Below are positions 1 through 7,904 of a stretch of DNA of 64,000 nt, one piece after another (the stretch's first letter is position 1; each line of letters opens with the position of its first letter). Made by a program: the position numbers and the translations under genes. This stretch comes from an uncultured Paracoccaceae bacterium (lineage in GTDB: Bacteria > Pseudomonadota > Alphaproteobacteria > Rhodobacterales > Rhodobacteraceae): the NCBI GenBank assembly GCA_937864535.1, contig CALMJS010000019.1, forward strand, positions 62,001-126,000, written 5' to 3'. The notes under the pieces are model-generated. The model had not been told where the DNA came from and ran no database searches. It saw nothing but the letters and a program-made list of their open reading frames with translations.

Positions 1-651
1 GGCGCGGGAATGCACCTGATGGCCCGCCTCGCGCAGGGCGTCGTTGAATCCCGCCTCGCGGTCGATCTGGGTCGAGGCGCCTTCGAAGCCGGCCAGATGG
101 GCGATCCGTTTGGGGTTGCCCTTTAGCAGGATATTCGCCGCCATCCGCCCGCCCTGATAATTGTCGCTGGTCACGGCGCGCAGGCGGTCGCCGGGCTGGT
201 CACGGTTGAACAGCATCACGGGAATGCCGTGGTCGCGGCACCGTTCCGCCAGAACCGAGGACATCGAGACCGACACCATGATGATGCCGTCGACCTGATA
301 GCCGACGATTTCCTGAATGACCGGTTCCACGTCGCCGATGGTGTTCGACGCCATGAACAGCAGGACGTGATAGCCGTTTTCCTGTAGCGCGATGGACAGC
401 TTTTCCACCGCCTCGGGGTAGAACTGGTTTTCGAAATAGTAGACCACCAGCGCGATGATCCGGCTCTTGCCGGTGATCATCGCACGGGCCAGAACATTGG
501 GCCGATAGCCAAGCTCTTCGGCCGCCACGCGGATTTTGTCGGCCATTTTTTTCGACACCGACGCGCCGGGGGTAAAGTAGCGCGATACGGCGGATTGGCT
601 GACCCCCGCGAGGCGGGCAACGTCGACAGATGTAACCGGCTTACTATTCAC
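1..651 (-). CDS. LacI-family transcriptional regulator (3' end outside window)
   Basis: The N-terminal helix-turn-helix is clear: from a GTG start the protein reads through VDVARLAGVSQSAVSRYF, then a hinge-type segment ELGYRPN, and continues into a periplasmic-binding-like effector domain that runs off the left edge of the window (217 codons visible). LacI regulators are usually repressors released by a sugar or related small ligand. It is the last visible gene of the leftward operon that begins with the SnoaL-like gene and includes the ABC importer, 57 bp after the ATPase gene, so local autoregulation is likely. It is the most obvious candidate to bind the TTTGCATA-type palindromes at 6.3-6.4 kb and 13.6-13.7 kb, but that is inference. 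The GTG start is chosen because the HTH begins only a few residues later. Confidence 0.9.
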   Translation of the reverse strand, partial: MNSKPVTSVDVARLAGVSQSAVSRYFTPGASVSKKMADKIRVAAEELGYRPNVLARAMITGKSRIIALVVYYFENQFYPEAVEKLSIALQENGYHVLLFMASNTIGDVEPVIQEIVGYQVDGIIMVSVSMSSVLAERCRDHGIPVMLFNRDQPGDRLRAVTSDNYQGGRMAANILLKGNPKRIAHLAGFEGASTQIDREAGFNDALREAGHQVHSRA

Positions 652-708
652 TCTGGCCTCCGGACTGGTTGGTTCCTCCCTACATCCCTTGACCTATGCT
701 GTCACCCC

Positions 709-1761
709 TTACGGCTCGACGCGCTGTCCTGTCACAGCATCGAACAGATGGCAGGCCGCAACAGGAACCGTTGCCTGAATGCGGGACCCGATGTCGGCGC
801 GGAAATCCTTGGCCGCCTTGAGGTTGACCAGACCGCCGCCCACCGACACCGCCGCCATCGACGCATCGCCCAAGAGTTCCAGCGCGTAGACCTCGGCGTT
901 GATGTCGCCGCCGGTGTCGGTGAGGGTGACATCCTCGGCGCGAAAGCCCAGCGTGACCTTGCCTGACAGATCGGTGCGCAGGCCCGCCACGCGCAGATTT
1001 TTGGTCTCGAACACGCCATTCGCGATCGTCCCCTCCACGAGGTTCATGGCGGGCGAGCCGATGAACGAGGCGACAAAGGTATTGGCGGGGCGGTCGTAAA
1101 TCTCGGTCGGGGTGGCGACCTGCTGGATCACACCGGCATTCATCACCACGACACGGTCGGCCAATGTCATCGCCTCGATCTGGTCGTGGGTGACATAGAT
1201 GGTCGTGGTCTTGAGCCGATATTGCAGGTTCTTAATCTCGGCGCGGGTGGACACGCGCAGTTTCGCGTCAAGGTTCGACAGCGGTTCGTCCATCAGGAAC
1301 ACAGTGGGTTCGCGCACGATCGCCCGGGCCAGCGCGACGCGCTGGCGCTGACCGCCAGAGAGCGCGGCCGGACGCCGGTCCAGCAGGCCCGTCAGGTCCA
1401 CCATTTCGGCGGCACGGCGCACACGGGCGTCATGTTCGGCCTTGGGAACCTTGCGCACCTTGAGCGGAAAGCGGATGTTTTCGTAGACCGTCAGATTGGG
1501 ATAGAGGCCGTAGCTCTGGAACACCATGGCGATGTCGCGGTCCTTGGGCTCTAGCTTGTTGACCACGCGCCCGCCGATGATGATTTCGCCGTCGCTGATC
1601 TGCTCCAGACCGGCGATCATCCGCATCATCGTCGATTTGCCACAGCCCGACGGCCCCAAGAGGACAAGGAATTCGCGGTCCGCGATTGTCAGGTCAAAGT
1701 TGTCGACGCCGACAACCGGCCCCCAGCGTTTGGATACGTTGTTGAGTTGGATTTCGGCCAT
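709..1761 (-). CDS. Sugar-type ABC importer ATP-binding protein (MalK/UgpC family)
   Basis: This 350-residue ATPase energises the importer encoded just upstream. Walker A GPSGCGKST lies near residues 36-44, the ABC signature LSGGQRQRVALARA near 135-148, and Walker B VFLMDEPLSNLDAKLR follows; the C-terminal third is the TOBE-type regulatory domain typical of MalK/UgpC proteins. Length is normal for the family. It starts 3 bp after the stop of the permease gene, so the genes are co-transcribed. The substrate cannot be read from the ATPase, since MalK-like subunits are often shared between importers. The LacI-family gene follows downstream on the same strand. Confidence 0.95.
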   Translation of the reverse strand: MAEIQLNNVSKRWGPVVGVDNFDLTIADREFLVLLGPSGCGKSTMMRMIAGLEQISDGEIIIGGRVVNKLEPKDRDIAMVFQSYGLYPNLTVYENIRFPLKVRKVPKAEHDARVRRAAEMVDLTGLLDRRPAALSGGQRQRVALARAIVREPTVFLMDEPLSNLDAKLRVSTRAEIKNLQYRLKTTTIYVTHDQIEAMTLADRVVVMNAGVIQQVATPTEIYDRPANTFVASFIGSPAMNLVEGTIANGVFETKNLRVAGLRTDLSGKVTLGFRAEDVTLTDTGGDINAEVYALELLGDASMAAVSVGGGLVNLKAAKDFRADIGSRIQATVPVAACHLFDAVTGQRVEP

Positions 1762-1764
1762 GGT

Positions 1765-2649
1765 TTACCCTTTGACGGCGCCTGCGGTCAGGCCGCTGAC
1801 GATCTGGCGTTGAAAGAACATCACGAGGATGAAGAGCGGCACCGTGGCCGAGACGACGGCGGCAACGGCATACATGATGGTGCCTTCGGTCTGGATGGTG
1901 CCCATAAAGGAATTGATTTTCGGGATCATGGTCTGGTTGTCCTGATTGAGCAGCATCGCCGTGACGGCAAAGTCGTTGTAGGCCAGCAGGAAGCTGAACA
2001 ACCCCGTGGTAATCACGCCCGGCCACATGACAGGCATGATCGCCAGCCGGAACGCCTGAAACCGCGAACAGCCGTCAACCATGGCGCTCTCGTCCAGGTC
2101 CTTGGGAATCGATTCAAAGAAGCTGTGCAGCATCCAGATGGTAAAGGGCTGGTTGATCGCGACCAGAACGATGATGGCGGTCGGCAGGTAGCCCCAGATG
2201 TTCAGTTCAAAGAACGGCAGCAGATAGCCGGACACCAGCGTGATATGCGGCATGGCGCGGAACACCAGCGCCGCGATCAGGATCCAGAACGTATAGCGCC
2301 GGGACGACCGCGACAGGGCATAGCCGCCCAGCGTGCCAAACACGAGGCTAATCGTGGTCACGCACAGGGTGACAATCGCGGTGTTCACCACGGCATGGCC
2401 AAATCCGCGTTCGATCCATGCGCCAGCATAGCCCGCGCCGGTCAGGGAACCGCCGGTCTGGCGGATCGTGGCGGGGCCGGTGATCGCGTTCCAGAAACTT
2501 TCGCGGCTAAAGAAATCCGCCTGCACCTTGAAAGAGCCCCAGACGGTCCAGAAAAACGGGAATGCCGCGAGGATGAGCCATAGCCCCAAGAGGACTGCGG
2601 TCGAGAGGACAACGGCGCGGCTGCGGGGGAGAGAGGGTTCAGTCTGCAT
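1765..2649 (-). CDS. ABC importer permease (MalG-type)
   Basis: Inner-membrane permease of 294 residues with six predicted hydrophobic segments. The first is near residues 15-35, and the cytoplasmic EAA loop appears as DLDESAMVDGCSRFQAF before the last segments, the hallmark of CUT1 sugar-type permeases. Its ATG shares one base with the stop of the other permease gene, which implies translational coupling and equimolar synthesis of the two halves. The periplasmic loop after the first membrane segment is longer than in E. coli MalG. Substrate is unknown; the operon context suggests the same ligand that is handled by the SnoaL-like protein and perhaps the amidase/HisD cluster. Confidence 0.93.
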   Translation of the reverse strand: MQTEPSLPRSRAVVLSTAVLLGLWLILAAFPFFWTVWGSFKVQADFFSRESFWNAITGPATIRQTGGSLTGAGYAGAWIERGFGHAVVNTAIVTLCVTTISLVFGTLGGYALSRSSRRYTFWILIAALVFRAMPHITLVSGYLLPFFELNIWGYLPTAIIVLVAINQPFTIWMLHSFFESIPKDLDESAMVDGCSRFQAFRLAIMPVMWPGVITTGLFSFLLAYNDFAVTAMLLNQDNQTMIPKINSFMGTIQTEGTIMYAVAAVVSATVPLFILVMFFQRQIVSGLTAGAVKG

Positions 2650-3680
2650 CAGCGGGCCTTACGGTTAAAGTCGCGCCAGGTGCGCACAAGGACGGGCATC
2701 AGGAGGATGATCACGCCGATGGTGGTCAGGACCGAGGTCGCCGCGGCAGAGCCGAACAACTGGTCCACTTGCCCGTTCAGATCGCTAAAGATCGAATAGG
2801 ACAGCGAGGTCGCATGCGCCGAAGAGCTAAAGCCGACAATCGGTTCGAACACGCGGAAATTGTCCATCAGCAGGATCAACCCGACAAAGGTCGCCAGCGG
2901 TTTAAGATGCGGCACGACGACATAGCGCACCCGTTCGAACCGGCTGGCGCCGTCGATCATCGCACTCTCCAGCGTGTCCTGCGGCAAGGTCTGAAGCCCG
3001 GCATAGAACACGACAAAGCAGAACGGCGCCATGTGCCATGAGCCGTAGATGATCAGCATCAGCCATGTCAGCACCGGAGAGGCCTTGAGCGACAGATCGG
3101 GGTTGCCGCTGAGGTATTGCAGCGCGGTGCCGATGATGCCGTCGGTATTGATCATCCAGTAGAGGATCAGCGACCCGATCAGCGGCGTGACCACATAGGG
3201 CAGCAGCGACAGGAAAATCACCGGACCCTTGAACAGGCGGGGCAGGGTATTGACCCCCAGAGCCACCAGAAACCCAAAGAAAATCGCCAGCGGCGTCACG
3301 GTAAAGGTGTAGACCAGCGTGAACGACAGCGCCTTGTAAAACGGCAGGTTATAGATGCGGCTGACGATATCGCCCAGCCCGTCATTGTCGGCAAAGATCT
3401 CGGCCAGTTCCGCCGTCGCCAGATGCGCGCGGTTGAGATAGGTGCCCAGCCCGTTGAATTTGCCCAAGGGCGCCTCGGACTTGAGCGCGGCGGTGGCGGC
3501 GACGTTGACGCGGGTTTCCTCGGTGCAGCCAAAGGGCGTACAGCTCTTGACGACCTCCAGAACCCGGTCGTGTTCCACAAACAGCGATTGGACCAGCACC
3601 GACCCGATGGGCAGCGCGATGAACAGCAGCATCAAGAGCGCGCTGGGAAAGACAAAGACGAAAAAATCGCGGTGTCGCAT
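2649..3680 (-). CDS. ABC importer permease (MalF-type)
   Basis: Inner-membrane permease. I choose the ATG at 3680 (MRHRDFFVFVFPSALL), because the extra 12 upstream codons are not hydrophobic and the first membrane helix then starts at the expected place; the product is 343 residues. A long periplasmic loop after the first helix carries two cysteines (CTPFGC) that could form a disulfide. The EAA loop reads DTLESAMIDGASRFERV. It forms the heterodimeric channel with the MalG-type subunit, with which it overlaps by one base, and follows the binding-protein gene by about 66 bp. Confidence 0.93.
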   Translation of the reverse strand: MRHRDFFVFVFPSALLMLLFIALPIGSVLVQSLFVEHDRVLEVVKSCTPFGCTEETRVNVAATAALKSEAPLGKFNGLGTYLNRAHLATAELAEIFADNDGLGDIVSRIYNLPFYKALSFTLVYTFTVTPLAIFFGFLVALGVNTLPRLFKGPVIFLSLLPYVVTPLIGSLILYWMINTDGIIGTALQYLSGNPDLSLKASPVLTWLMLIIYGSWHMAPFCFVVFYAGLQTLPQDTLESAMIDGASRFERVRYVVVPHLKPLATFVGLILLMDNFRVFEPIVGFSSSAHATSLSYSIFSDLNGQVDQLFGSAAATSVLTTIGVIILLMPVLVRTWRDFNRKAR

Positions 3681-3746
3681 GGTGGTGTCCCCGAAATAGA
3701 TGCGCCTCCGGAGCACGGGAGCCGGAGGCGCAGGGCTGCGACTGGA

Positions 3747-4982
3747 TCAGTTGATGAAACCAGCCTCGGTCGCGGCGGCGCGATAGGCGGCCTCGACATC
3801 GGTCAGGGCCTGACCGGCGTCTTCGGTGCCCTGCATAAAGTCGGCCAGTTCGTCACCCAGCGCGGTGTGCAGCAGACCCATGTACGGCGTCATCGGATAG
3901 GCCTTGGCGCCGGCTGCGGCTGTACCCAGAACACCGTTGGCACTGGCCGGAGCGGTGAAATCCTTCATCAGCCATGTCGCGCCGGTCGGGTTGGCCTGTG
4001 CGACCTCGGGGCGGATACCATGCACCATCGCCTGGAAAGAGGCGGCAGCGTCTTCGTCGCTGATGTTCTTGGCGATGGTAAAGCCGTCCCACCACAGCGC
4101 CGCAGCCGGTGTGGACCCGCCGCCGACGGTCGGGGCGGCGGCCAGAACGGTCGCTTCGCCGATCTGCGGCGCGGGGCCGTTCGGGTCGATATGGGCATTC
4201 ACCATCGACCCCCACTGGTTCATGATCGCGACCTGACCGGCGAGATACAGCGCCTTCATTTCGTCGGCGTCATAGCTCATGTATTCGGGCGACATAAAGC
4301 CGGTCATCGCCTTCATCATTTCCAGCGTTTTCAGGCCGGTTTCGTTGTTGATCGCCGGTTCCGCGCTACCGGGGGCAAAGAATTCGCCGCCCATGCCAAG
4401 GTACATGTTCACGAATTCCGCTGCGAGGTTCCACCCCGGCAGATCGGCGGCGGCCAGCGGATATTCCATGATCCCCTTGTCGCGGATCACCTGCGCGGCG
4501 GCCAGAACCTCTTCGTAGGAGGTGGGCTGTTCCAACCCGGCCTCTGCCAGCACGTCGCTGCGCATGAACAGGTGCTGCGCGTTGCCCATAAAGGCAATCG
4601 CCATCACCTTGCCGTCGATACGGATCAACTGGCTGTCCTGCAGCGTCGCGCCATATTGCGCGACCAGATCGTCCAGCGGACGGATCAGGTCTTCGTTCAA
4701 GAGCGGCACGATCGAGTTGTTCGCCACCACCGCGACCGAGTACTGCGCGGGGTTCACGCTGAGCGCGGGGACCTGCAGGCTCTTGTGTTCGGTGGTCATG
4801 TTCGCCTCGACCGCCACGCCGTCACCGGCGCAGGTCTTGGCCTCGTCCACGACGATCCCGAGCGCGTCGAAATCGTTGGCGAGGATACGCACGTTCCCCG
4901 CCGAAATCCCGCAGCCCGCATAGGCAGAGCTGGCAGCAAGGATCAGTGCCAGCGCGGTGGCTGACGTTTTCGAAAACTTCAT
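3747..4982 (-). CDS. ABC importer periplasmic substrate-binding protein
   Basis: Solute-binding protein of the extracellular family 1 type (sugar-like ligands), about 411 residues from the ATG at 4982. A Sec signal peptide is visible (MKFSKTSATALALILAASSAYA), with likely cleavage after AYA. The mature protein has the usual alternating alpha/beta lobes and a tryptophan-rich ligand region (ALWWDGF). An alternative ATG four codons upstream (4994) would only lengthen the n-region. It is 55 bp downstream of the SnoaL-like gene and directly precedes the permeases, which fits high-level expression near the promoter. The ligand cannot be predicted from sequence alone. Confidence 0.93.
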   Translation of the reverse strand: MKFSKTSATALALILAASSAYAGCGISAGNVRILANDFDALGIVVDEAKTCAGDGVAVEANMTTEHKSLQVPALSVNPAQYSVAVVANNSIVPLLNEDLIRPLDDLVAQYGATLQDSQLIRIDGKVMAIAFMGNAQHLFMRSDVLAEAGLEQPTSYEEVLAAAQVIRDKGIMEYPLAAADLPGWNLAAEFVNMYLGMGGEFFAPGSAEPAINNETGLKTLEMMKAMTGFMSPEYMSYDADEMKALYLAGQVAIMNQWGSMVNAHIDPNGPAPQIGEATVLAAAPTVGGGSTPAAALWWDGFTIAKNISDEDAAASFQAMVHGIRPEVAQANPTGATWLMKDFTAPASANGVLGTAAAGAKAYPMTPYMGLLHTALGDELADFMQGTEDAGQALTDVEAAYRAAATEAGFIN

Positions 4983-5037
4983 AGGTCTCTCCATTGGTGA
5001 AAGTGCCTGCTTGCCGCAGGTCTTTTTTAGCTATTTT

Positions 5038-6222
5038 TCAGGTGTCTGCTACGTCGCTGAACGAAGATTTGTCGGCCATTTGCGCCAGTTTGATCTGCAC
5101 CAGCAGCGACAGTTCATCGTAGACGGTCCAGTCATCGACGATTTTCCCGTTCTTGTAGTGATAATGGGTGATACCCATCAGTTTGACATGTTTGCCGGTC
5201 GGCGCGCCGAGGCTCTCGAGGATGCCATAGCCAAGATGGTGGCCCTCCAGAATCCAGCGCACGGCGACCTTGACCCCGCCTTCGTTGCAGGGGGTCGAAC
5301 AGATGTGCTGCGGGGCAAAGACCGCATCGGGGAAACTGCCGATCAGCCCCAGCATCTGATGGGTGACCGAGGCGGTGCCATACAGTTCCTTCATCAGCGG
5401 GCCGTGGTACATGGCGGTCGGCGCATAGACATCGCGGATACGGCCGAACATCTTGCGGTTCAGGACGTCGTGCAGCCACGACAGGGTTTCGCGCTCGATA
5501 TCATTATGCGCAAGGCTCAGGTCCGGGGTGTCGGTCGGCGGGTATTGACCCAGCATCAGGCCGACCTCGCCGATATCCAGCTGCTTGAACCCCTGCGACA
5601 GGCGCGCGGCGGCGATTTTCTCGGCATAGGCGTCCACGTCCAGACCCAGCTGCAACAGGATCGCCATCTGGTCCGAGACCACCCATTCGCGGTAGATTTT
5701 ATTGCGGTGGATCATACAGTCCGCCACGGTGCGCGACACAAAGGGGCGGCCATTCGCCGGGCCATAATGGCCGTTTTGCGTGTAGCGGCCCGATCCGGTC
5801 ACGAGGTGCGAGGTGTAAAACCCGTCCTTGTCATTGCCGTTCCAGATCACTTGCGTGGCATTGCCGCGCCGTTCGGGCAGCGACACGAGGCGCTGAATGG
5901 TGTCACGCACGACATCTTCGCGGTTATAGATCGTGCTGGTCGGGAGGTAGAGCACGACGTTATGCGTGTAATGCGTGTAGATCAGGCCAATGTCGCGCTC
6001 GTCCCAGATTTTGTGGGTGCAGCGGATGATGTAATCGACGATATCGGAATAGCAGGGATCAAAGCCGTCCATCCCCTGCACGGGCGCACGGTTTTCCGGC
6101 ACCAGTTCGGTAAAGTCCGACCGCTCGACATGCATCACCGCGCCATGATGGGGTGCGTCGTTGCGGGGGGTCGCGGCCTTGGCGCCTTTGGCGATGATAC
6201 TGGTTTCGTCCGAAGCGGCCAT
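5038..6222 (-). CDS. SnoaL-like/NTF2-fold protein with two tandem domains
   Basis: A 394-residue cytoplasmic protein without signal peptide. Residues roughly 50-190 and 240-385 each look like an NTF2/SnoaL cone domain: both begin with a helix followed by a strand of the type YAPTAMYHGP or YTHNVVLYLP and end in strands such as VVDDWTVYDE. SnoaL-fold proteins include polyketide cyclases, ester cyclases and many uncharacterised isomerase- or dehydratase-like proteins. ATG 6222 is preferred over the GTG at 6228 because the AAAGGA Shine-Dalgarno then has normal spacing. It is the first gene of the ABC-importer operon and its promoter region carries two copies of the TTTGCATA palindrome, so it probably acts on the imported compound. 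The reaction is unknown. Confidence 0.75.
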   Translation of the reverse strand: MAASDETSIIAKGAKAATPRNDAPHHGAVMHVERSDFTELVPENRAPVQGMDGFDPCYSDIVDYIIRCTHKIWDERDIGLIYTHYTHNVVLYLPTSTIYNREDVVRDTIQRLVSLPERRGNATQVIWNGNDKDGFYTSHLVTGSGRYTQNGHYGPANGRPFVSRTVADCMIHRNKIYREWVVSDQMAILLQLGLDVDAYAEKIAAARLSQGFKQLDIGEVGLMLGQYPPTDTPDLSLAHNDIERETLSWLHDVLNRKMFGRIRDVYAPTAMYHGPLMKELYGTASVTHQMLGLIGSFPDAVFAPQHICSTPCNEGGVKVAVRWILEGHHLGYGILESLGAPTGKHVKLMGITHYHYKNGKIVDDWTVYDELSLLVQIKLAQMADKSSFSDVADT

Positions 6223-6306
6223 GAACACGATCCTTTATCTGTCTCAACGCAAACTGCATACGCTTGCAATTCGGATATTGTTGTACTCTGCGCTTTCGCA
6301 CAAGTT

Positions 6307-6330
6307 ATTTTTGCATACTTATGCAAAAAT
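6307..6330. promoter_or_regulatory. 24-bp perfect palindromic operator, copy 1
   Basis: Arms of 11 bp (ATTTTTGCATA and its exact complement TATGCAAAAAT) flank a 2-bp centre CT. It lies 85 bp upstream of the SnoaL-like start and 85 bp upstream of the AtzG-like start, so it could serve both directions. The same core recurs at 6385, 13640 and 13684. A dimeric regulator is expected; the LacI-family protein at the end of the operon is the nearest candidate. Confidence 0.75.
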
Positions 6331-6384
6331 TGTTACAATGGATTGAAAGTGCTTTATTTTGTTGGCATGCAGTGGCTCACTCAA

Positions 6385-6402
6385 TTTGCATAAGTATTCA
6401 AA
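6385..6402. promoter_or_regulatory. Palindromic operator, copy 2 (one mismatch)
   Basis: TTTGCATA, centre AG, TATTCAAA: the same core as the copy at 6307 with one mismatch in the right arm. It ends 12 bp before the AtzG-like ATG, overlapping where the ribosome-binding site and transcription start would be, a position that suits repression of the amidase genes. Confidence 0.65.
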
Positions 6403-6414
6403 AATGGACCGGAT

Positions 6415-6561
6415 ATGACCAGGGACGACTATGACGCAGCGCTAAGATCGGCTGGAATCACGCTGGCCGAGGTCGAGATGGCCAAGGTCTGGCCCGCTGC
6501 AGAACGGTTACAGCGGCAGGCGCAATCGCTACGGCAAGCGGTGGGAGATGCCAGCAAATGA
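6415..6561 (+). CDS. AtzG-like small amidase partner subunit (48 aa)
   Basis: A short reading frame of 48 codons beginning MTRDDYDAALRSAGITL and ending at a TGA that overlaps the amidase ATG (ATGA). It is nearly all helix-forming: a short helix, the turn GITLAEVE and a longer amphipathic helix with alternating leucine/glutamine. That is the layout of the DUF4089/AtzG family, whose members are GatC-like partners that wrap and stabilise AtzE-type amidases. Coupling to the amidase and position support the call; the protein is shorter than typical AtzG (about 65-70 aa) and sequence identity could not be measured. The Shine-Dalgarno is weak (GGACCGG). Confidence 0.6.
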   Translation: MTRDDYDAALRSAGITLAEVEMAKVWPAAERLQRQAQSLRQAVGDASK

Positions 6562-7904
6562 CCGCGATCCTGGATATGCCGCTGCGCGAGATCGCCCGAC
6601 GACTGGCAGAGGGATCGGTCACTGCCGCCGATCTGAGAGAGGCGACCTACGCCCGGATCGCCGCACGCGACGGGACGCTGCGGTCGGTGGTGCATCTGCC
6701 CGATGCCGACCGCATGACAGTGCCGCAGGACGGACCATTCGCGGGCATTCCCTTTGGCGTCAAGGATATCATCGACGTGGCGCAGATGCCGACGCGCTGT
6801 GGATCCTTCGCCCATCCGGCACAGGAGCGGTCCGATGCGCAGGCTGTTGCGCTACTCCGGCAGGCAGGGCTGGTCCCCTTGGCCAAGCTCGCGACCTATG
6901 AATACGCGCTGACCGGACCGGCATGGGACCAGCCGAACCCGCCTGCACGCAATCCGTGGAACCCCGAACACATCACTGGCGGCTCCTCCTCCGGTTCGGC
7001 GGCGGCGGTTGCGGGCGGGCTGTTCCGCTTTGCCCTTGGCACCGATACCGGCGGCTCTATCCGCTCGCCCGCGGCCTATTGCGGGATTGTCGGGCTGAAG
7101 CCGACAGCCGCGGCGGTGCCGGATGGGGGCTGTTTCCCGCTCTCGCAGAGCCTCGATGTGATTGGCCCGCTGGCCGCCTGTGTCGAGGACGCCGCCATCG
7201 TGATGGACCTGCTCTCGCCCGCCAGCGCCGCCACCGCCGATATCGGTCGGGGGATTGCCGGGCTGTCCGTCGGCTATGCGCGGTCGTGGTTTGCCAGCGA
7301 CCCGAAATGCGATCCGGCGGTGGTGGTGGCGATGGATGACGCTGCCGCGACGCTGTCGCGTCTGGGGGCAAAAATCGTCCTGATCGACCTGCCGGAGTAT
7401 CAACCGCTCGAGGATGCTGGCACGGTGATCTTGCAGGCCGAGGCTTGGGCCAATCACCTCGGCGGGCTGCGTGATCGGTATGACCGCTACGGCGTCGATG
7501 CGCGGCGCAATCTGGTGACGGGCGCGATCCTGACAGAGGCGGATGTTCTGGCCGCGCGGCAGATCGGGCGCGACTTTCGCCAGCAGATCGACGGGATACT
7601 GGGCCGGATGTCTGCGATCCTCACGCCGACGACGTTGGGACCTGCGCCCGCGTTTGCCGAATTTACCGATGGTCCGGTCTGGACGGCAATGCGCACGCTG
7701 CCGTTCAACCTGTCAGGGCATCCGGCGCTGTCTGTGCCCTGCGGATTTGCGGCGAACGGTCTGCCGCTGGGGATGCAGCTGATCGGGCGATATGGCGACG
7801 AACGCATGCTGTGCCGGATCGCCCATACCTTTGAACAGGCGACGGATTTTTCGGCCCGGCCCGCAATCGGGGCCGAGCCGGTCAGTCTGGAGGATCAGGC
7901 CTGA
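6558..7904 (+). CDS. Amidase signature family hydrolase (AtzE/GatA-like)
   Basis: This 448-residue enzyme carries the full Ser-cisSer-Lys triad of the amidase signature family: Lys69 in FGVKD, Ser144 in GGSSSGSAAA and nucleophile Ser168 in TDTGGSIRSP, with the family spacing of 75 and 24 residues. It would hydrolyse a C-N amide, carbamoyl or related bond in the cytoplasm. Coupling by ATGA to the small AtzG-like gene suggests an AtzEG-like complex rather than GatCAB transamidase, since no GatB is present. Its end overlaps by 10 bp the convergent HisD-like gene. Operators upstream link it to the ABC importer and the HisD operon. The natural substrate is unknown. Confidence 0.9.
   Translation: MTAILDMPLREIARRLAEGSVTAADLREATYARIAARDGTLRSVVHLPDADRMTVPQDGPFAGIPFGVKDIIDVAQMPTRCGSFAHPAQERSDAQAVALLRQAGLVPLAKLATYEYALTGPAWDQPNPPARNPWNPEHITGGSSSGSAAAVAGGLFRFALGTDTGGSIRSPAAYCGIVGLKPTAAAVPDGGCFPLSQSLDVIGPLAACVEDAAIVMDLLSPASAATADIGRGIAGLSVGYARSWFASDPKCDPAVVVAMDDAAATLSRLGAKIVLIDLPEYQPLEDAGTVILQAEAWANHLGGLRDRYDRYGVDARRNLVTGAILTEADVLAARQIGRDFRQQIDGILGRMSAILTPTTLGPAPAFAEFTDGPVWTAMRTLPFNLSGHPALSVPCGFAANGLPLGMQLIGRYGDERMLCRIAHTFEQATDFSARPAIGAEPVSLEDQA

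Larger units (their letters stand above)
6223..6414. promoter_or_regulatory. Divergent promoter region between SnoaL-like operon and amidase pair
   Basis: This AT-rich 192 bp gap separates two divergent transcription units and contains two copies of a strong palindrome (6307-6330 and 6385-6402). No RNA gene or further coding sequence is seen. I could not place -35/-10 boxes with confidence. Confidence 0.7.

Noticed and set aside
3117-4964. Open + strand frame of over 600 codons opposite the permease and binding-protein genes
   Set aside because: It is the complement of two clearly recognisable ABC genes; composition is rich in His, Arg, Gln and Gly without domain features, typical of antisense frames in GC-rich DNA.
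4957-6393. Open + strand frame opposite the SnoaL-like gene
   Set aside because: Antisense shadow without domain pattern; the minus-strand gene has Shine-Dalgarno, conserved folds and operon context.
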